This document shows positions 9,459 through 17,555 of a stretch of 64,000 nucleotides of DNA, piece by piece. Origin of the DNA: Streptococcus hyovaginalis DSM 12219 (GTDB taxonomy: Bacteria > Bacillota > Bacilli > Lactobacillales > Streptococcaceae); assembly GCF_000420785.1 (NCBI RefSeq), contig NZ_ATVP01000006.1, forward strand, positions 102,552-166,551, given 5' to 3'. The stretch's first letter is position 1. Each line of letters opens with the position of its first letter. The position numbers and the translations under genes were made by a program. The notes below the pieces were generated by a model. That model was not told the origin of the DNA. It did no database searches and worked only from the letters and a program-made list of their open reading frames with translations.

Positions 9459-10607
9459 TTAAACATATATACGCTCTCTGCTATAATCTCGATTTAGAAA
9501 ATCATGATTATCAACAAGAACTCTGATTTTACCTTGATAAGCTCTAACTTTAAGCCTTTCAGCCTGTATCAGCTCATCATCACCCATTGTCGTTGCATAG
9601 TGTAATCTTTCCTTATGATGCTTAATGTTACGCTCTAAGGCTCTTTGTTTAGCCTCGATACGTGCATTTTCTTCTGCTTGCTCTGGTGTTAGGTCTTTAA
9701 TATAATCTGGTAACTCTGGAATAGTGTTTACTCCAACTATAAACGGTGTCAGATAATGCCCACAATGGACACCTAAACACCCACCAGCAGTACCAAAGCC
9801 ATAATCAAGCAAGCTATGGATGGTAATACCTTTTTCTATCCTACCAGCTCCTTTTGTAACAATCTTACCTTGCAATGGGGCGCAAGCAGCCCTAGCACTT
9901 GATTTGATTGAGTAGTAAAAGGTGTCAATACCAAGCTCCTCTGCCGGTCTGGTACGCATGTCATTATATACCCTGTAAGTTGTTGTTTTAATGATTGCCC
10001 TAGCATAGCTATCTGCCCTCCAATCTCTACCAGCCCTATCTGTAAAACCTGTAAAACCCTTTTTCTGCCATGCCATGATTGTGTCATGTAAAGCTCTGTC
10101 ACTTGTTTTAGTACCAGATACCACTTGAGCTACTGTCTGTTCTACCACCGACTTAAAAACAGCCTGTATGCTTGCTGGCAAAGTGGAATTGATAAGATTA
10201 AGGTCACTTATAGCTTGCTGTGTGTAAGCCTCTAAGGCATCAGTTACACCGTTTCTAACCTCGCAACTAGATGACCTTTTCAAGTCCTCCTCTAGTTGTT
10301 GCTTAGTATCTTGATATACCTTTAAGCCCTCGTTTTCAATAACCTCACGCAATAAACTCTCTGCAATTTCTGTACGCTCAACAATGATTTTCAAGTTTTC
10401 CTCATTGAGCATGTGCATATCATTTAGCTTCTCGAGTTGCCAAATATAGGGATTTTCTGCAAGGTCAGCATTGCCACGCTCTTTTAATCGTCTAATCATG
10501 CTATCAAATAGCTCAATCTGCATCTTAGAGTAAATATCACTCACACCTTGCATATGTAAAGAAAGCTGTTGGTCATTGATGGTTGGGCGTTTCTTTGTAT
10601 CGCTCAT
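9459..10607 (-). CDS. Phage minor head protein (minor capsid protein 2 / MuF-like family)
   Basis: A 382-aa protein resembling the phage minor head protein family encoded after portal genes. N-terminal two thirds are helical; residues around 190-280 carry a conserved core (ARAIIKTTTYRVYNDMR ... GVHCGHYLTPF) with Cys and His residues typical of the SPP1 gp7/MuF-like domain region. These proteins are packaged in the head and assist DNA ejection. It starts three bases after the neighbour's stop and ends at a terminator. Confidence 0.8.
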   Translation of the reverse strand: MSDTKKRPTINDQQLSLHMQGVSDIYSKMQIELFDSMIRRLKERGNADLAENPYIWQLEKLNDMHMLNEENLKIIVERTEIAESLLREVIENEGLKVYQDTKQQLEEDLKRSSSCEVRNGVTDALEAYTQQAISDLNLINSTLPASIQAVFKSVVEQTVAQVVSGTKTSDRALHDTIMAWQKKGFTGFTDRAGRDWRADSYARAIIKTTTYRVYNDMRTRPAEELGIDTFYYSIKSSARAACAPLQGKIVTKGAGRIEKGITIHSLLDYGFGTAGGCLGVHCGHYLTPFIVGVNTIPELPDYIKDLTPEQAEENARIEAKQRALERNIKHHKERLHYATTMGDDELIQAERLKVRAYQGKIRVLVDNHDFLNRDYSRERIYV

Positions 10608-10609
10608 AG

Positions 10610-10858
10610 TTAAGCCTCACTAACTACCTCATAGGTTTCAGCAAAAATATCTGGCTTACATGGATAAAACTCACCTTTTACACCCTTGATAATATAATCC
10701 CCCTTTTGAGCTACCATATCTCCCTCAAGCGTTGGAATGACAACACTTAAATCAGAGCATAATGTATTTTGACCAATAAACTCTCTGATTTCTTCATAGT
10801 TTGACCCAATAAACCTAACAGCCTCAATTACAACTGGTTTTTTCTTATACTTCGCCAT
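10610..10858 (-). CDS. Small phage protein with PGDYG-like motif
   Basis: An 82-aa protein ([20 protein letters not shown]...) with [20 protein letters not shown], a motif common in small phage proteins of unknown role placed near the portal gene. The N-terminal [12 protein letters not shown] phrase is also typical. The start overlaps the end of the portal gene by 14 bp. I recognise the family but know of no established function. Confidence 0.75.
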   Translation of the reverse strand: MAKYKKKPVVIEAVRFIGSNYEEIREFIGQNTLCSDLSVVIPTLEGDMVAQKGDYIIKGVKGEFYPCKPDIFAETYEVVSEA

Positions 10859-12431
10859 CTTCTTCTCCTACTGTATCTTTACTGTTTCCTACTGTGTTTT
10901 GTGTGTGTTTACTGTATAGGGCAAGCTCTGCATCATTCTCTGGTGGTAGCTCTCCATTGATTTCAGCAAGTTCTTTCTCTGCCTCATCATCTGTAACACC
11001 AAGTGTTTTTGCAATACCTCTTTTCTGTGTTGCAAATCCAGCTGCTACCATCTTCATCCAGTAATCAAGCTCTGCATGTCTATCAGTAAACACACCATCA
11101 TCGAGATTTACTGATATATCATCAAGTTCCGGTATAGTACCTTTATAAATACCAACAGCTTTACCAAGCTCACACATGGACACACAAAGTTCTTTAATAG
11201 ATTGCTCGACTAAAGCAACAATACTATTTCTCATTTGGTAGGTATCAGAGTTTTCACTTACAATCTCTGTTGCTGTCTTAACACCCTGTCCGTCAAAGGT
11301 AAACATGCCGCTTGATACGCCAATCTGCATCTCAAACAATTTAAGACCCTCTGAAATAGCTGAAATATAGTCGGATGACCTAATAGGCGTTGTGAGGTCA
11401 ACAATACCTCCACTGTCCATGTTACCAGCACTAATCTGCATATAAACATTTTGTTCTACATCAAAACGGCGTTTAAATGCTATCTCTCCATTTTCATTCT
11501 GTACCTGTAATTGAGTCAATTGTTGCGGTACAATCACGCGCCGTTGCCCCATCTTAACCTCCCACATGAATTCATCATATGTACGATTGATAAAATCAAT
11601 GGTAGTTTTAGCATTGTCAAAGATTGATAGACCCAATGGGCTGTTAATATCTTTGTTGTTCATGCCGGGTGTTTTGAGATAAGTAAACAATGGTCGTGAC
11701 AAGCCTTGTATTGGTGTTACTGGTTGCAAGTCTGGGTATAACTCGCTCAAATTCACACGCTCACCAAGTGTGCTATCAGATGTTGATTTATAAAGCTCAT
11801 TAGTGATACGGTATAGGCTCTTATCTTTCGTACTGCCCACTTCTTGCCCAGTTGGTGTTACCCACTCATGGAACTCAACAAGTGTATAGTACAAATTCTT
11901 TCTATTTTCAGTTTTGATAGTCTTGGTTAAGATAGCAGCACTTGATACATCCTGTGTATTGCTCTGTAATGGCAAAAATACTGGTGCTTGAATAAATGCT
12001 ACACGTATTTTATCGCCATCAACGTAAGGGCGCATAGCAAGCCCGCCAAGAGCCAATGCACTCTCCAAATACCGCTCAAAGTTCTTGTTAAATCTATCAT
12101 TCCCTAGCATGTCATTTAGAAAGTCATTAAGCGTGCTATCTTCTACTGTGATTTCTGCCTGCTCATTATAAACAAGGCTAGCAATCTTTTTGGCTGCTGT
12201 TCGTGCAATAGGTAAGTGTTGCATCTTTCTACGTTTCCTATCGCCATCTGTGTTGATGTACTCAATGTCATCAAACTTAGACTGATAATAAGATAGATTG
12301 TGTTGTATTCTGCTAAATTCTGCTTGTGTAACAGCTACTTTTGGATGGTCAAGGATGCTGTTAAGGTTTGATGTTTCCATGTTATACCTCCCACGGTTGA
12401 AAAAGTCTTTTACTTTTTGAATTAGGCTCAT
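10845..12431 (-). CDS. Phage portal protein (SPP1 Gp6-like)
   Basis: A 528-aa protein, the dodecameric ring through which DNA enters and leaves the head. Length, position after terminase and phrases such as [39 protein letters not shown] and [19 protein letters not shown] are typical of SPP1 Gp6-type portals. The C-terminus is polar and likely disordered. AAGGAGG seven bases before ATG 12431 sets the start. It lies 11 bp after the terminase gene. Confidence 0.92.
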   Translation of the reverse strand: MSLIQKVKDFFNRGRYNMETSNLNSILDHPKVAVTQAEFSRIQHNLSYYQSKFDDIEYINTDGDRKRRKMQHLPIARTAAKKIASLVYNEQAEITVEDSTLNDFLNDMLGNDRFNKNFERYLESALALGGLAMRPYVDGDKIRVAFIQAPVFLPLQSNTQDVSSAAILTKTIKTENRKNLYYTLVEFHEWVTPTGQEVGSTKDKSLYRITNELYKSTSDSTLGERVNLSELYPDLQPVTPIQGLSRPLFTYLKTPGMNNKDINSPLGLSIFDNAKTTIDFINRTYDEFMWEVKMGQRRVIVPQQLTQLQVQNENGEIAFKRRFDVEQNVYMQISAGNMDSGGIVDLTTPIRSSDYISAISEGLKLFEMQIGVSSGMFTFDGQGVKTATEIVSENSDTYQMRNSIVALVEQSIKELCVSMCELGKAVGIYKGTIPELDDISVNLDDGVFTDRHAELDYWMKMVAAGFATQKRGIAKTLGVTDDEAEKELAEINGELPPENDAELALYSKHTQNTVGNSKDTVGEEDGEV

Positions 12432-12442
12432 GTTTGCCCTCC

Positions 12443-13768
12443 TTATGAATTACCCACACGCAAACTAAGTATGTTGGCATTGTCTAATATAAAATACTGT
12501 GCGACATCGCATGTGTGGTCATCGTCTTTAATGACATTTGGGTTATCAGATTGTATGGTCTTTTCATCCCATCTGTACATTTTGTGTTCTTCAATAAATA
12601 CCTTGTTATCCTCTGTATTGATATAATAAAATCTACCTTGTGCAAGTAATGATTGGAAAGTATCAATCATTGTTACTTTTTTTAGTTTAGCTACCGGATG
12701 CCACCTAATACCAAAATCAAGATACATCTGGTTTCTCAATGCCCCCTCTGCACTATCAATTGTATATTGCAAGATTGGTACTTTATACTTGCTGATAACG
12801 GATTGTATAAAGCTATTGATGTCTTGTGATAGTTGGCTAGGTGCTTTCTTTACTGCTTGACCTGCTGGGCTATAGTACCAAGTATCAAATAAGATTACCT
12901 TGCCTTTAGCTGTGATACCAAAAGCACAACAAGCGGTGGCTGATTGTTGGTGTCCTCCATCAAGTGCAAAGGATATACCAATAAGCCTATCGTCACTTGG
13001 CAAGACATCTAATGGGTGAAATGTACTCATGTTATAAACGTTATTACCAAGACCGACAGCCTCTCCTAAATATAAATACCTATAATAGTCATAGTCGTTT
13101 TCTTTGATGCGCTCAATGTCCTCTAGCATCTGATCTGTTACAAACCCTAACTTGTCATCAAGGTAGGTACTAGAGTGGGCTAAATAATTTTGATTAGTCT
13201 TGATACTCTCAAACCACTCATTTATCCAACTGTAAGGATTTCTTGGCGGATTGTAAGACCAAAAAAATTGTACAAATTTAGCGCGTGGATGCTTTTGCCG
13301 CATAAAGGTCACATTTGACTGGTCAAAATCCTCTTGGTTGCTAAATTCTGCCGCCTCCTCATACCAAACGGCTATGATATTGCCAATGTCGTTTGATTTA
13401 AGCTTTTGAAAGTCATCTTGACCATAAAAGTAAAAGGTTGAGCCTGTCTTTTTATGAGTGATTTTAAACGGGCTTACAGTCTTATCAAATCGTCCAGCAG
13501 CCCCAAACATACCAATAGCCCACCACACTTTATTAAACACGCTGTCACGAATTGTATTGGCTACCTTACGAATGACAACCACATTGGCTGTCTCCTTAGC
13601 TCTGATGTATCTAAGCATCATATACACCAGTTTTAGGACGATTACAGACGATTTAAAAGAGTTCCGCCCACCTTTTAGAACGTTATAAGGCTTTGGCGAT
13701 ACCCATACAGAATTAAAATGGGGATTTATATTATCTTCCTTGATAAAGTTAGGTTTTTTAGAGGTCAT
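12443..13768 (-). CDS. Phage terminase large subunit (PBSX/Terminase_3 type)
   Basis: A 441-aa DNA-packaging motor. The ATPase part shows a Walker A-like GGRNSFKSS (about residues 33-41) and Walker B IIAVWYEEAAEF (about 132-143). The nuclease half has acidic residues in ISFALDGGHQQ (about 268), YTIDSAEGA (about 336) and DDDHTCDVAQYF near the C-terminus, as in the RNase H-like metal site. Its start overlaps the small subunit stop by 11 bp. All motifs look intact. Confidence 0.95.
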   Translation of the reverse strand: MTSKKPNFIKEDNINPHFNSVWVSPKPYNVLKGGRNSFKSSVIVLKLVYMMLRYIRAKETANVVVIRKVANTIRDSVFNKVWWAIGMFGAAGRFDKTVSPFKITHKKTGSTFYFYGQDDFQKLKSNDIGNIIAVWYEEAAEFSNQEDFDQSNVTFMRQKHPRAKFVQFFWSYNPPRNPYSWINEWFESIKTNQNYLAHSSTYLDDKLGFVTDQMLEDIERIKENDYDYYRYLYLGEAVGLGNNVYNMSTFHPLDVLPSDDRLIGISFALDGGHQQSATACCAFGITAKGKVILFDTWYYSPAGQAVKKAPSQLSQDINSFIQSVISKYKVPILQYTIDSAEGALRNQMYLDFGIRWHPVAKLKKVTMIDTFQSLLAQGRFYYINTEDNKVFIEEHKMYRWDEKTIQSDNPNVIKDDDHTCDVAQYFILDNANILSLRVGNS

Positions 13769-14249
13769 CTATCAATCCCTCCAATTCTCCTGCCTGATCA
13801 TCAATGATGATAATTTCATCATCTTCATCTTTGCCCGTGTTTAATTGTTCTTTTAGTCTAGCCAATTCAAGTTCTAGTTTTTCAGACTGTTTAGCTGTTG
13901 GGTAACGTTTTAAGATTTCAGTAATGGCTTTAATAACTGTGGCGTTGTCTGCTTTCTTAGTGTGTCTTTCAACTTTCCCTGTCGTTGGGTTAAGTATCAA
14001 CACTTCTTCATCTCTCTTACCCCTTGCAATGTCTGACAAGATAGATAAAGCCTCTTTTGCATCCATGATATTTGACTTATGCAGCTCTTGCATCTGTGCA
14101 TCAATGTATGATTTTATGTCAAGTTTTGACAAGTTTTGACTAGCAATTCTGTTTGCTGTTTTTTCACTGTACCCAGCATTTATAGCAGCTTGAGTTGCAT
14201 TACCTGTCTTTATGTACTCATCTGCAAAGCGCCTTTGTCTTTCATTCAT
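13758..14249 (-). CDS. Phage terminase small subunit (Terminase_2 family)
   Basis: A 163-aa protein with the N-terminal helix-turn-helix typical of small terminases: RQRRFADEYIKTGNATQAAI followed by NAGYSEKTANRIASQNL. It recognises the packaging site and recruits the large subunit. The remainder is helical with an acidic C-terminus (DEDDEIIIIDD). The ribosome site AAAGGAGG precedes ATG 14249. Just upstream is a terminator-like hairpin (14269-14298), so expression may be gated in the leader. Confidence 0.92.
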   Translation of the reverse strand: MNERQRRFADEYIKTGNATQAAINAGYSEKTANRIASQNLSKLDIKSYIDAQMQELHKSNIMDAKEALSILSDIARGKRDEEVLILNPTTGKVERHTKKADNATVIKAITEILKRYPTAKQSEKLELELARLKEQLNTGKDEDDEIIIIDDQAGELEGLIDDL

Positions 14250-14268
14250 TCGCTACCTCCTTTCCAAC

Positions 14269-14298
14269 AAAAAAATCACAAGTATTTCTACTCATGAT
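14269..14298 (-). terminator. Terminator-like hairpin in the leader of the small terminase gene
   Basis: On the minus strand a 10-bp stem (14289-14298 with 14275-14284, two G-U pairs) with a tetraloop is followed by seven T. It ends only about 6 bp before the AAAGGAGG ribosome site of the terminase gene. It could terminate or attenuate late transcription or protect the 5' end of the message. Confidence 0.65.
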
Positions 14299-14354
14299 TT
14301 CATTTTATATGGTTAAAAAGGGGATGTTTTACCATTGTTTTGGATTTTAGGCAC

Positions 14355-14377
14355 AAAAAAAGCCCCAATTAAGGGGC
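14355..14377 (-). terminator. Intrinsic terminator after the tRNA-like element
   Basis: On the minus strand a GC-only 5-bp stem GCCCC/GGGGC with a 6-nt loop (14362-14377) is followed by seven T (14355-14361). It directly follows the tRNA-like element and the 135-aa gene upstream, ending their transcript before terS. Confidence 0.8.
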
Positions 14378-14385
14378 AAAGATGT

Positions 14386-14457
14386 AACGCAAGCGTCAGG
14401 ATTTGAACCTGAGCATCCTCAATCAAGGCGCACTCCCCCTATGCTACTCCTTGCGTT
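14386..14457 (-). tRNA. Degenerate tRNA-like element
   Basis: A 72-nt minus-strand segment with several tRNA hallmarks: an 8-bp end-to-end helix (AACGCAAG with CTTGCGTT), a D-arm-like TAGCATAGGGGGAGTGC (A-box pattern, GCAT/GTGC stem) and a perfect T-arm TCAGG-TTCAAAT-CCTGA. The anticodon region is only 12 nt (CCT-TGATTG-AGG) instead of 17, and there are unpaired bases between acceptor and T-stem, so no anticodon can be assigned with confidence. No CCA is encoded. The 5' end overlaps the last codons and stop of the upstream 135-aa gene, and a terminator follows at once. It may be a tRNA remnant or a tRNA mimic. Confidence 0.4.
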
Positions 14458-14851
14458 TCTTAATGTAATTATACCACTCTTTATTTACTCTTTCAACCAA
14501 CTTATGCTCTTTGGTTGTTAGATTTGTACCACCTTTTTTACCAATTTCATACTCCGCATGATTGTAACCATGATGGGTGTGTGGTTTCATACCTTTATGT
14601 TCATGGTCTAAATCAATTTGCTTATTTCTTTTATTGCTAGCGTCAAAATAAATGATACTTTTAGGGGCATCTTTCTGTTTGTTAATCAATACATAGACCC
14701 TGCCCTTTGTCATAGTTTCCATTGGTGTTTTTGCATTACCACCATTATAACTAATAAATTTAATGTTACCTGCTGTATGTAAGGTGCTATATTCTGTACC
14801 GTATTTCTTACCTTTATCACTCATTCCGGAGCTTGCTCCTCTGCCACCCAT
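14444..14851 (-). CDS. Phage protein beginning MGGRGASSG, unknown function
   Basis: A 135-aa basic protein. The first ten residues (MGGRGASSGM) are a motif often seen in phage proteins near terminase and minor head genes. The middle has a histidine-rich segment (DLDHEHKGMKPHTHHGYNHAEYEI, seen as residues of about 80-103) that could bind metal. It overlaps the upstream DUF4417 gene by 31 bp and its last codons overlap the tRNA-like element. I do not recognise a function. Confidence 0.7.
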   Translation of the reverse strand: MGGRGASSGMSDKGKKYGTEYSTLHTAGNIKFISYNGGNAKTPMETMTKGRVYVLINKQKDAPKSIIYFDASNKRNKQIDLDHEHKGMKPHTHHGYNHAEYEIGKKGGTNLTTKEHKLVERVNKEWYNYIKKRKE

Positions 14852-15492
14852 GTGTCCATCCTTTCTGTTGTGTCATTACCAAAATAAATAACCTCGATAC
14901 CTTTATAATCATAATCTACCTTACCACCGTATACCAAGATACGCTTAGGACTTAGTTTTTCAATCATGGTATCTACACCATTTTTCCATAAAGAAAAGCG
15001 CTCTTTGTTCTTCTTAATACCTATGGTGCTGATTGCTACTGTACTATTATGAGGTAAACCATCAAAGCAAAATCCATAACTTTCTGAGGTTGTCCATGAT
15101 ACGGTTGGTATCACTGTATAACCCCAATTCTGCATCATCTGCCCTATCATTCTTGACCTATACACATTCCATAGTTGCATGGCTATTGGCATATCTGTAT
15201 ATAGGCTAAAGTCTGGAGTAAGCACACAATCAAAACCAGCTAGTTTCTCTATATAAAAATCTGGGCGTTTCCAAACTCTCTCAAACTGATAATCATCCAA
15301 GAAAAAATGCACACCTGCTGAATAATTTGGTTTATTCAAGACATAATTAAATCCCTGTAATGTATTTGGTACATGGTCAACTGACTCAAGCATCGGTATA
15401 TCATGCTTGCCATCTGTGCGCGTGGCATCATAATCTAATAAATTATATTGGTTAATGGTGTTCTGTCTGTGATACGGTTTTAAATCACCCAT
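14821..15492 (-). CDS. DUF4417 domain protein
   Basis: A 223-aa protein matching the DUF4417 family, widespread in phages and some mobile elements but of unknown function. Typical phrases are GVHFFLDDYQFERVWKRP, LTPDFSLYTDMPIAMQLWN and IPTVSWTTSESYGFCFDGLP. It is the first gene after the terminator at 15507-15539 and precedes the packaging genes. A GGGGG site lies just before ATG 15492. Confidence 0.8.
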   Translation of the reverse strand: MGDLKPYHRQNTINQYNLLDYDATRTDGKHDIPMLESVDHVPNTLQGFNYVLNKPNYSAGVHFFLDDYQFERVWKRPDFYIEKLAGFDCVLTPDFSLYTDMPIAMQLWNVYRSRMIGQMMQNWGYTVIPTVSWTTSESYGFCFDGLPHNSTVAISTIGIKKNKERFSLWKNGVDTMIEKLSPKRILVYGGKVDYDYKGIEVIYFGNDTTERMDTWVAEEQAPE

Positions 15493-15506
15493 ACTATCCC
15501 CCTAAT

Positions 15507-15539
15507 AAAAAACTATGTACCTTGATTATAGATACATAG
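15507..15539 (-). terminator. Terminator at the early/late junction
   Basis: On the minus strand a 7-bp stem (CTATGTA/TACATAG, 15513-15539) with a 13-nt loop is followed by six T (15507-15512). It lies between the late-regulator gene and the DUF4417 gene. The loop contains TATAAT, so a promoter function for the downstream genes is also possible. Confidence 0.6.
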
Positions 15540-15557
15540 GATAGGGGCTTTTTACGG

Positions 15558-15938
15558 TTATTTAGACAATGGTATGTGTTTATAAGTTGAAACAAAATAC
15601 TTATCAAACCATTTATTGATGTAAGAGTAAGCTGGGCTAGGACTTAGATATAAAATTTTATGACACGCGCCAATGACATTGATATTTTCAAATACATAAA
15701 CCTCTTTTATTACTTTCAACAATTTTTTATCTGATTTTCTGATATATTCATCCGTTACACTTTTCAGATTAACTAAAAAAGCTGATTGTTCAATGTTATT
15801 TTCTAAAAAAGCCTCATGTATCTTTTGTTCGAGTATTGTTCTTTGTGGGTTTTTCTTATCTCTCAAAAAATACCACTTGAGCCAATTGATTTCTCTACGA
15901 TGTATAACCGATAGGCGCTCTATTTTCTTTTTAGTCAT
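15558..15938 (-). CDS. Late transcription regulator, ArpU/RinA-like (DUF722-type)
   Basis: A 126-aa basic protein at the end of the early gene block and next to the packaging genes, the usual place of ArpU/RinA-type activators of phage late genes. It has a C-terminal helix-turn-helix-like pattern (GACHKILYLSPSPAYSYINKWFDKYF). The identification is from position and this C-terminal pattern; the sequence is divergent. It is followed by a terminator and a repeated sequence element that could be its target. Confidence 0.65.
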   Translation of the reverse strand: MTKKKIERLSVIHRREINWLKWYFLRDKKNPQRTILEQKIHEAFLENNIEQSAFLVNLKSVTDEYIRKSDKKLLKVIKEVYVFENINVIGACHKILYLSPSPAYSYINKWFDKYFVSTYKHIPLSK

Positions 15939-16131
15939 CTGCTACCTTTATAAATTGTACACTTTTAATAAATTTAGGATTTAATAAAATATCTCTATCT
16001 TCCCCTAAAATAACTGTATGCCCATTATTCATTTGAGATATAATTTTATCTCTAATATTTTCTAATTTGACATCATCTTGATGAAATACCTGCGCTTTAA
16101 ATCCATCACACTTGACATAAACTTTAATCAT
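15931..16131 (-). CDS. Small phage protein, unknown function
   Basis: A 66-aa protein (MIKVYVKCDGFKAQVFHQDD...). AGGAGG-TTTGT-ATG is a strong ribosome site located inside the end of the upstream zinc-ribbon gene, and the stop overlaps the start of the late regulator by 8 bp. No family recognised. Confidence 0.7.
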   Translation of the reverse strand: MIKVYVKCDGFKAQVFHQDDVKLENIRDKIISQMNNGHTVILGEDRDILLNPKFIKSVQFIKVADD

Positions 16132-16258
16132 ACAAACCTCCTATGTCATCATAACTTGAATATATTATATTTTCAGCACAATCGTCACAAAACAAACCTT
16201 GTACTAACTCATGCACCATCTCATGACAATAAAAACATTCTTGAGAATATAAAGTCAT
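16124..16258 (-). CDS. 44-aa zinc-ribbon phage protein
   Basis: A short gene reading MTLYSQECFYCHEMVHELVQ and ending DDIGGLYD. It has two CxxC pairs (CFYC and CDDC, 16 residues apart), a typical one-zinc ribbon knuckle. GAGGAG lies eight bases before ATG 16258. Its start overlaps the stop of the RusA gene and its end overlaps the start of the next gene, so it sits in a tightly packed, coupled row. Function unknown; small DNA- or protein-binding role is possible. Confidence 0.72.
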   Translation of the reverse strand: MTLYSQECFYCHEMVHELVQGLFCDDCAENIIYSSYDDIGGLYD

Positions 16259-16662
16259 GTCTTCCACTCCTCAATGTCAAACACTAGCCTATAATGCCCC
16301 TTTTCTTCACTCAAACCACCATAGACAAATGACAGCTTTTTAATAACCTTGTGATTATCATCTGTCCAAATACCTGCATCAGTCATGCCATCAATAATAG
16401 CTTTTACTGTCGGATATAAATTGGGTGGGTCTAGCTTTGACTTGGTAGGGCTGTAAATTGTAACTGTAACCTCACAAGGAATTGAGGAGCTAAAAGCAGC
16501 CCTCTTTTTATCCTTTGTTGCCAAAGTGTGCCAATAAGCAAAAACTCTAATACGCTTGGTTATTTTGGCTTTATCAACATTATGAAATCTATCATTGCTA
16601 TTAACAACCATATTTAGAGCTTTTAACTTTGTGTTGCGTGGCAGAGAAAACTCAAATTTCAT
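16255..16662 (-). CDS. rusA: RusA-family Holliday junction resolvase
   Basis: A 135-aa protein with the RusA core: an N-terminal strand (MKFEFSLPRNTKLKALNMVV), basic patch, the motif KLDPPNLYPTVKAIIDGMTD and the catalytic-type GIWTDDNHKVI with paired aspartates. RusA resolves four-way junctions in phage recombination and helps prepare DNA for packaging. The start overlaps the upstream gene by four bases. Both metal-binding acidic positions appear present. Confidence 0.85.
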   Translation of the reverse strand: MKFEFSLPRNTKLKALNMVVNSNDRFHNVDKAKITKRIRVFAYWHTLATKDKKRAAFSSSIPCEVTVTIYSPTKSKLDPPNLYPTVKAIIDGMTDAGIWTDDNHKVIKKLSFVYGGLSEEKGHYRLVFDIEEWKT

Positions 16663-16889
16663 TCAATGCTCCTGATTTGGTTTTTAGCCAAATCAAATAC
16701 CTTTATTGCATACTCGAAACCAGTTATAAAGAAATCTTGGTATGTTTTTTCTTCTCCTTGTGGCATCTGATGATACTCAAGGCGCATCTCCTTAGCTGCT
16801 TGTGTATAGGCATTTTCCAAAAAGTTTATACTTCTTAACATTTCCTTTTTTTCACGCTCAAGGCGTTTTTTCTTTTGTCGTTTATTCAT
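16659..16889 (-). CDS. Small phage protein with basic coiled N-terminus
   Basis: A 76-aa protein starting MNKRQKKKRLEREKKEMLRS, strongly basic and helical, then a short aromatic segment (TYQDFFITGFEYAIKVFDLA). It overlaps both neighbours by 4-8 bp, so it belongs to the coupled early block. No family recognised. Confidence 0.68.
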   Translation of the reverse strand: MNKRQKKKRLEREKKEMLRSINFLENAYTQAAKEMRLEYHQMPQGEEKTYQDFFITGFEYAIKVFDLAKNQIRSIE

Positions 16890-17136
16890 TTTTTAATTCC
16901 TCCTTCGGCGGCTCTGGCAATGCCATCCAATAGATAACATCCTCATCAATATTTTCAAATCCTACACCATATGGTCCAAAATCATCCCAAGTGTCAATGT
17001 TAATACGACCATTAGCATAGACCAATACCTGCTCCCCAATGTCTGGTGTTTGACTATCCCACATAAAATCGTAGTCTGAATATAGTTCTTTTTCTTCATT
17101 AGTTAGCACTCTGGTTGTTAATTTATTCCATTTCAT
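16882..17136 (-). CDS. DUF551-like small phage protein
   Basis: An 84-aa protein (MKWNKLTTRVLTNEEKELYS...). It begins with a tryptophan-containing strand, has QTPDIGEQVLVYANGR in the middle and ends VIYWMALPEPPKEE; this order resembles DUF551-type proteins (W...P...VL...Y W..LP.P). I use ATG 17136, seven bases after GAGGAG, rather than the longer reading from 17160. Function unknown. Confidence 0.7.
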   Translation of the reverse strand: MKWNKLTTRVLTNEEKELYSDYDFMWDSQTPDIGEQVLVYANGRINIDTWDDFGPYGVGFENIDEDVIYWMALPEPPKEELKNE

Positions 17137-17178
17137 TTTCAAACTCCTCTGATTTAGCAATTCCGTAGATTACAACAT

Positions 17179-17349
17179 TCATTTTTTACCTCTCCTAATA
17201 ATTATTTCAAATGGATAATCAACTAAGTTAGTTGTCATTCCAAAACTAACCTCTTTCAGGTTTTCTTTTCTGACAAGCTCAACCACACTCTCAACAATCT
17301 TCTTACCTGTTAAAAGTTGCATCTCAACTGCATTGGCATCATTATTCAT
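17179..17349 (-). CDS. 56-aa phage protein, unknown function
   Basis: A short gene starting MNNDANAVEMQLLTGKKIVE and ending FEIIIRRGKK. GAGAGG lies six bases upstream, inside the end of the preceding gene, and the gap between genes is three bases. It is clearly part of the packed early block. The sequence suggests a helix followed by a beta hairpin. No family recognised. Confidence 0.6.
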   Translation of the reverse strand: MNNDANAVEMQLLTGKKIVESVVELVRKENLKEVSFGMTTNLVDYPFEIIIRRGKK

Positions 17350-17352
17350 TAG

Positions 17353-17553
17353 TTACCTCTCTAGTAAGATGTTCTTCACCCTCTTAAATTCATCTTGGGA
17401 TAACTGTAATGTATTGCTCCCATCTAGGAATGGTGTCTTAACTTCTAAAATGTTGAAATCATACGATAACCTCGTAATTTCATCCACTGCTAAAGCAACT
17501 GTCCACTCAGCACCACCGCTTAGGTAAGTTACCTTGATAAATTCATGTTTCAT
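17353..17553 (-). CDS. 66-aa phage protein, unknown function
   Basis: Begins MKHEFIKVTYLSGGAEWTVA. ATG 17553 is favoured because GAGGT lies at good spacing; the longer reading uses TTG 17559 within the spacer. Short beta strands and a C-terminal helix (QLSQDEFKRVKNILLER) are seen, reminiscent of small LytTR-like or phage regulatory proteins, but I cannot name a family. Confidence 0.68.
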   Translation of the reverse strand: MKHEFIKVTYLSGGAEWTVALAVDEITRLSYDFNILEVKTPFLDGSNTLQLSQDEFKRVKNILLER

Positions 17554-17555
17554 TT

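Noticed and set aside
9836..10102. 88-aa frame inside the minor head protein gene
   Set aside because: Same-strand shadow in another frame, rich in unlikely residues and without a ribosome site.
17119..17178. 19-codon frame MNVVIYGIAKSEEFENEME between two small phage genes
   Set aside because: It starts right after a stop codon and runs through the next gene's ribosome site and start; too weak to call a gene.
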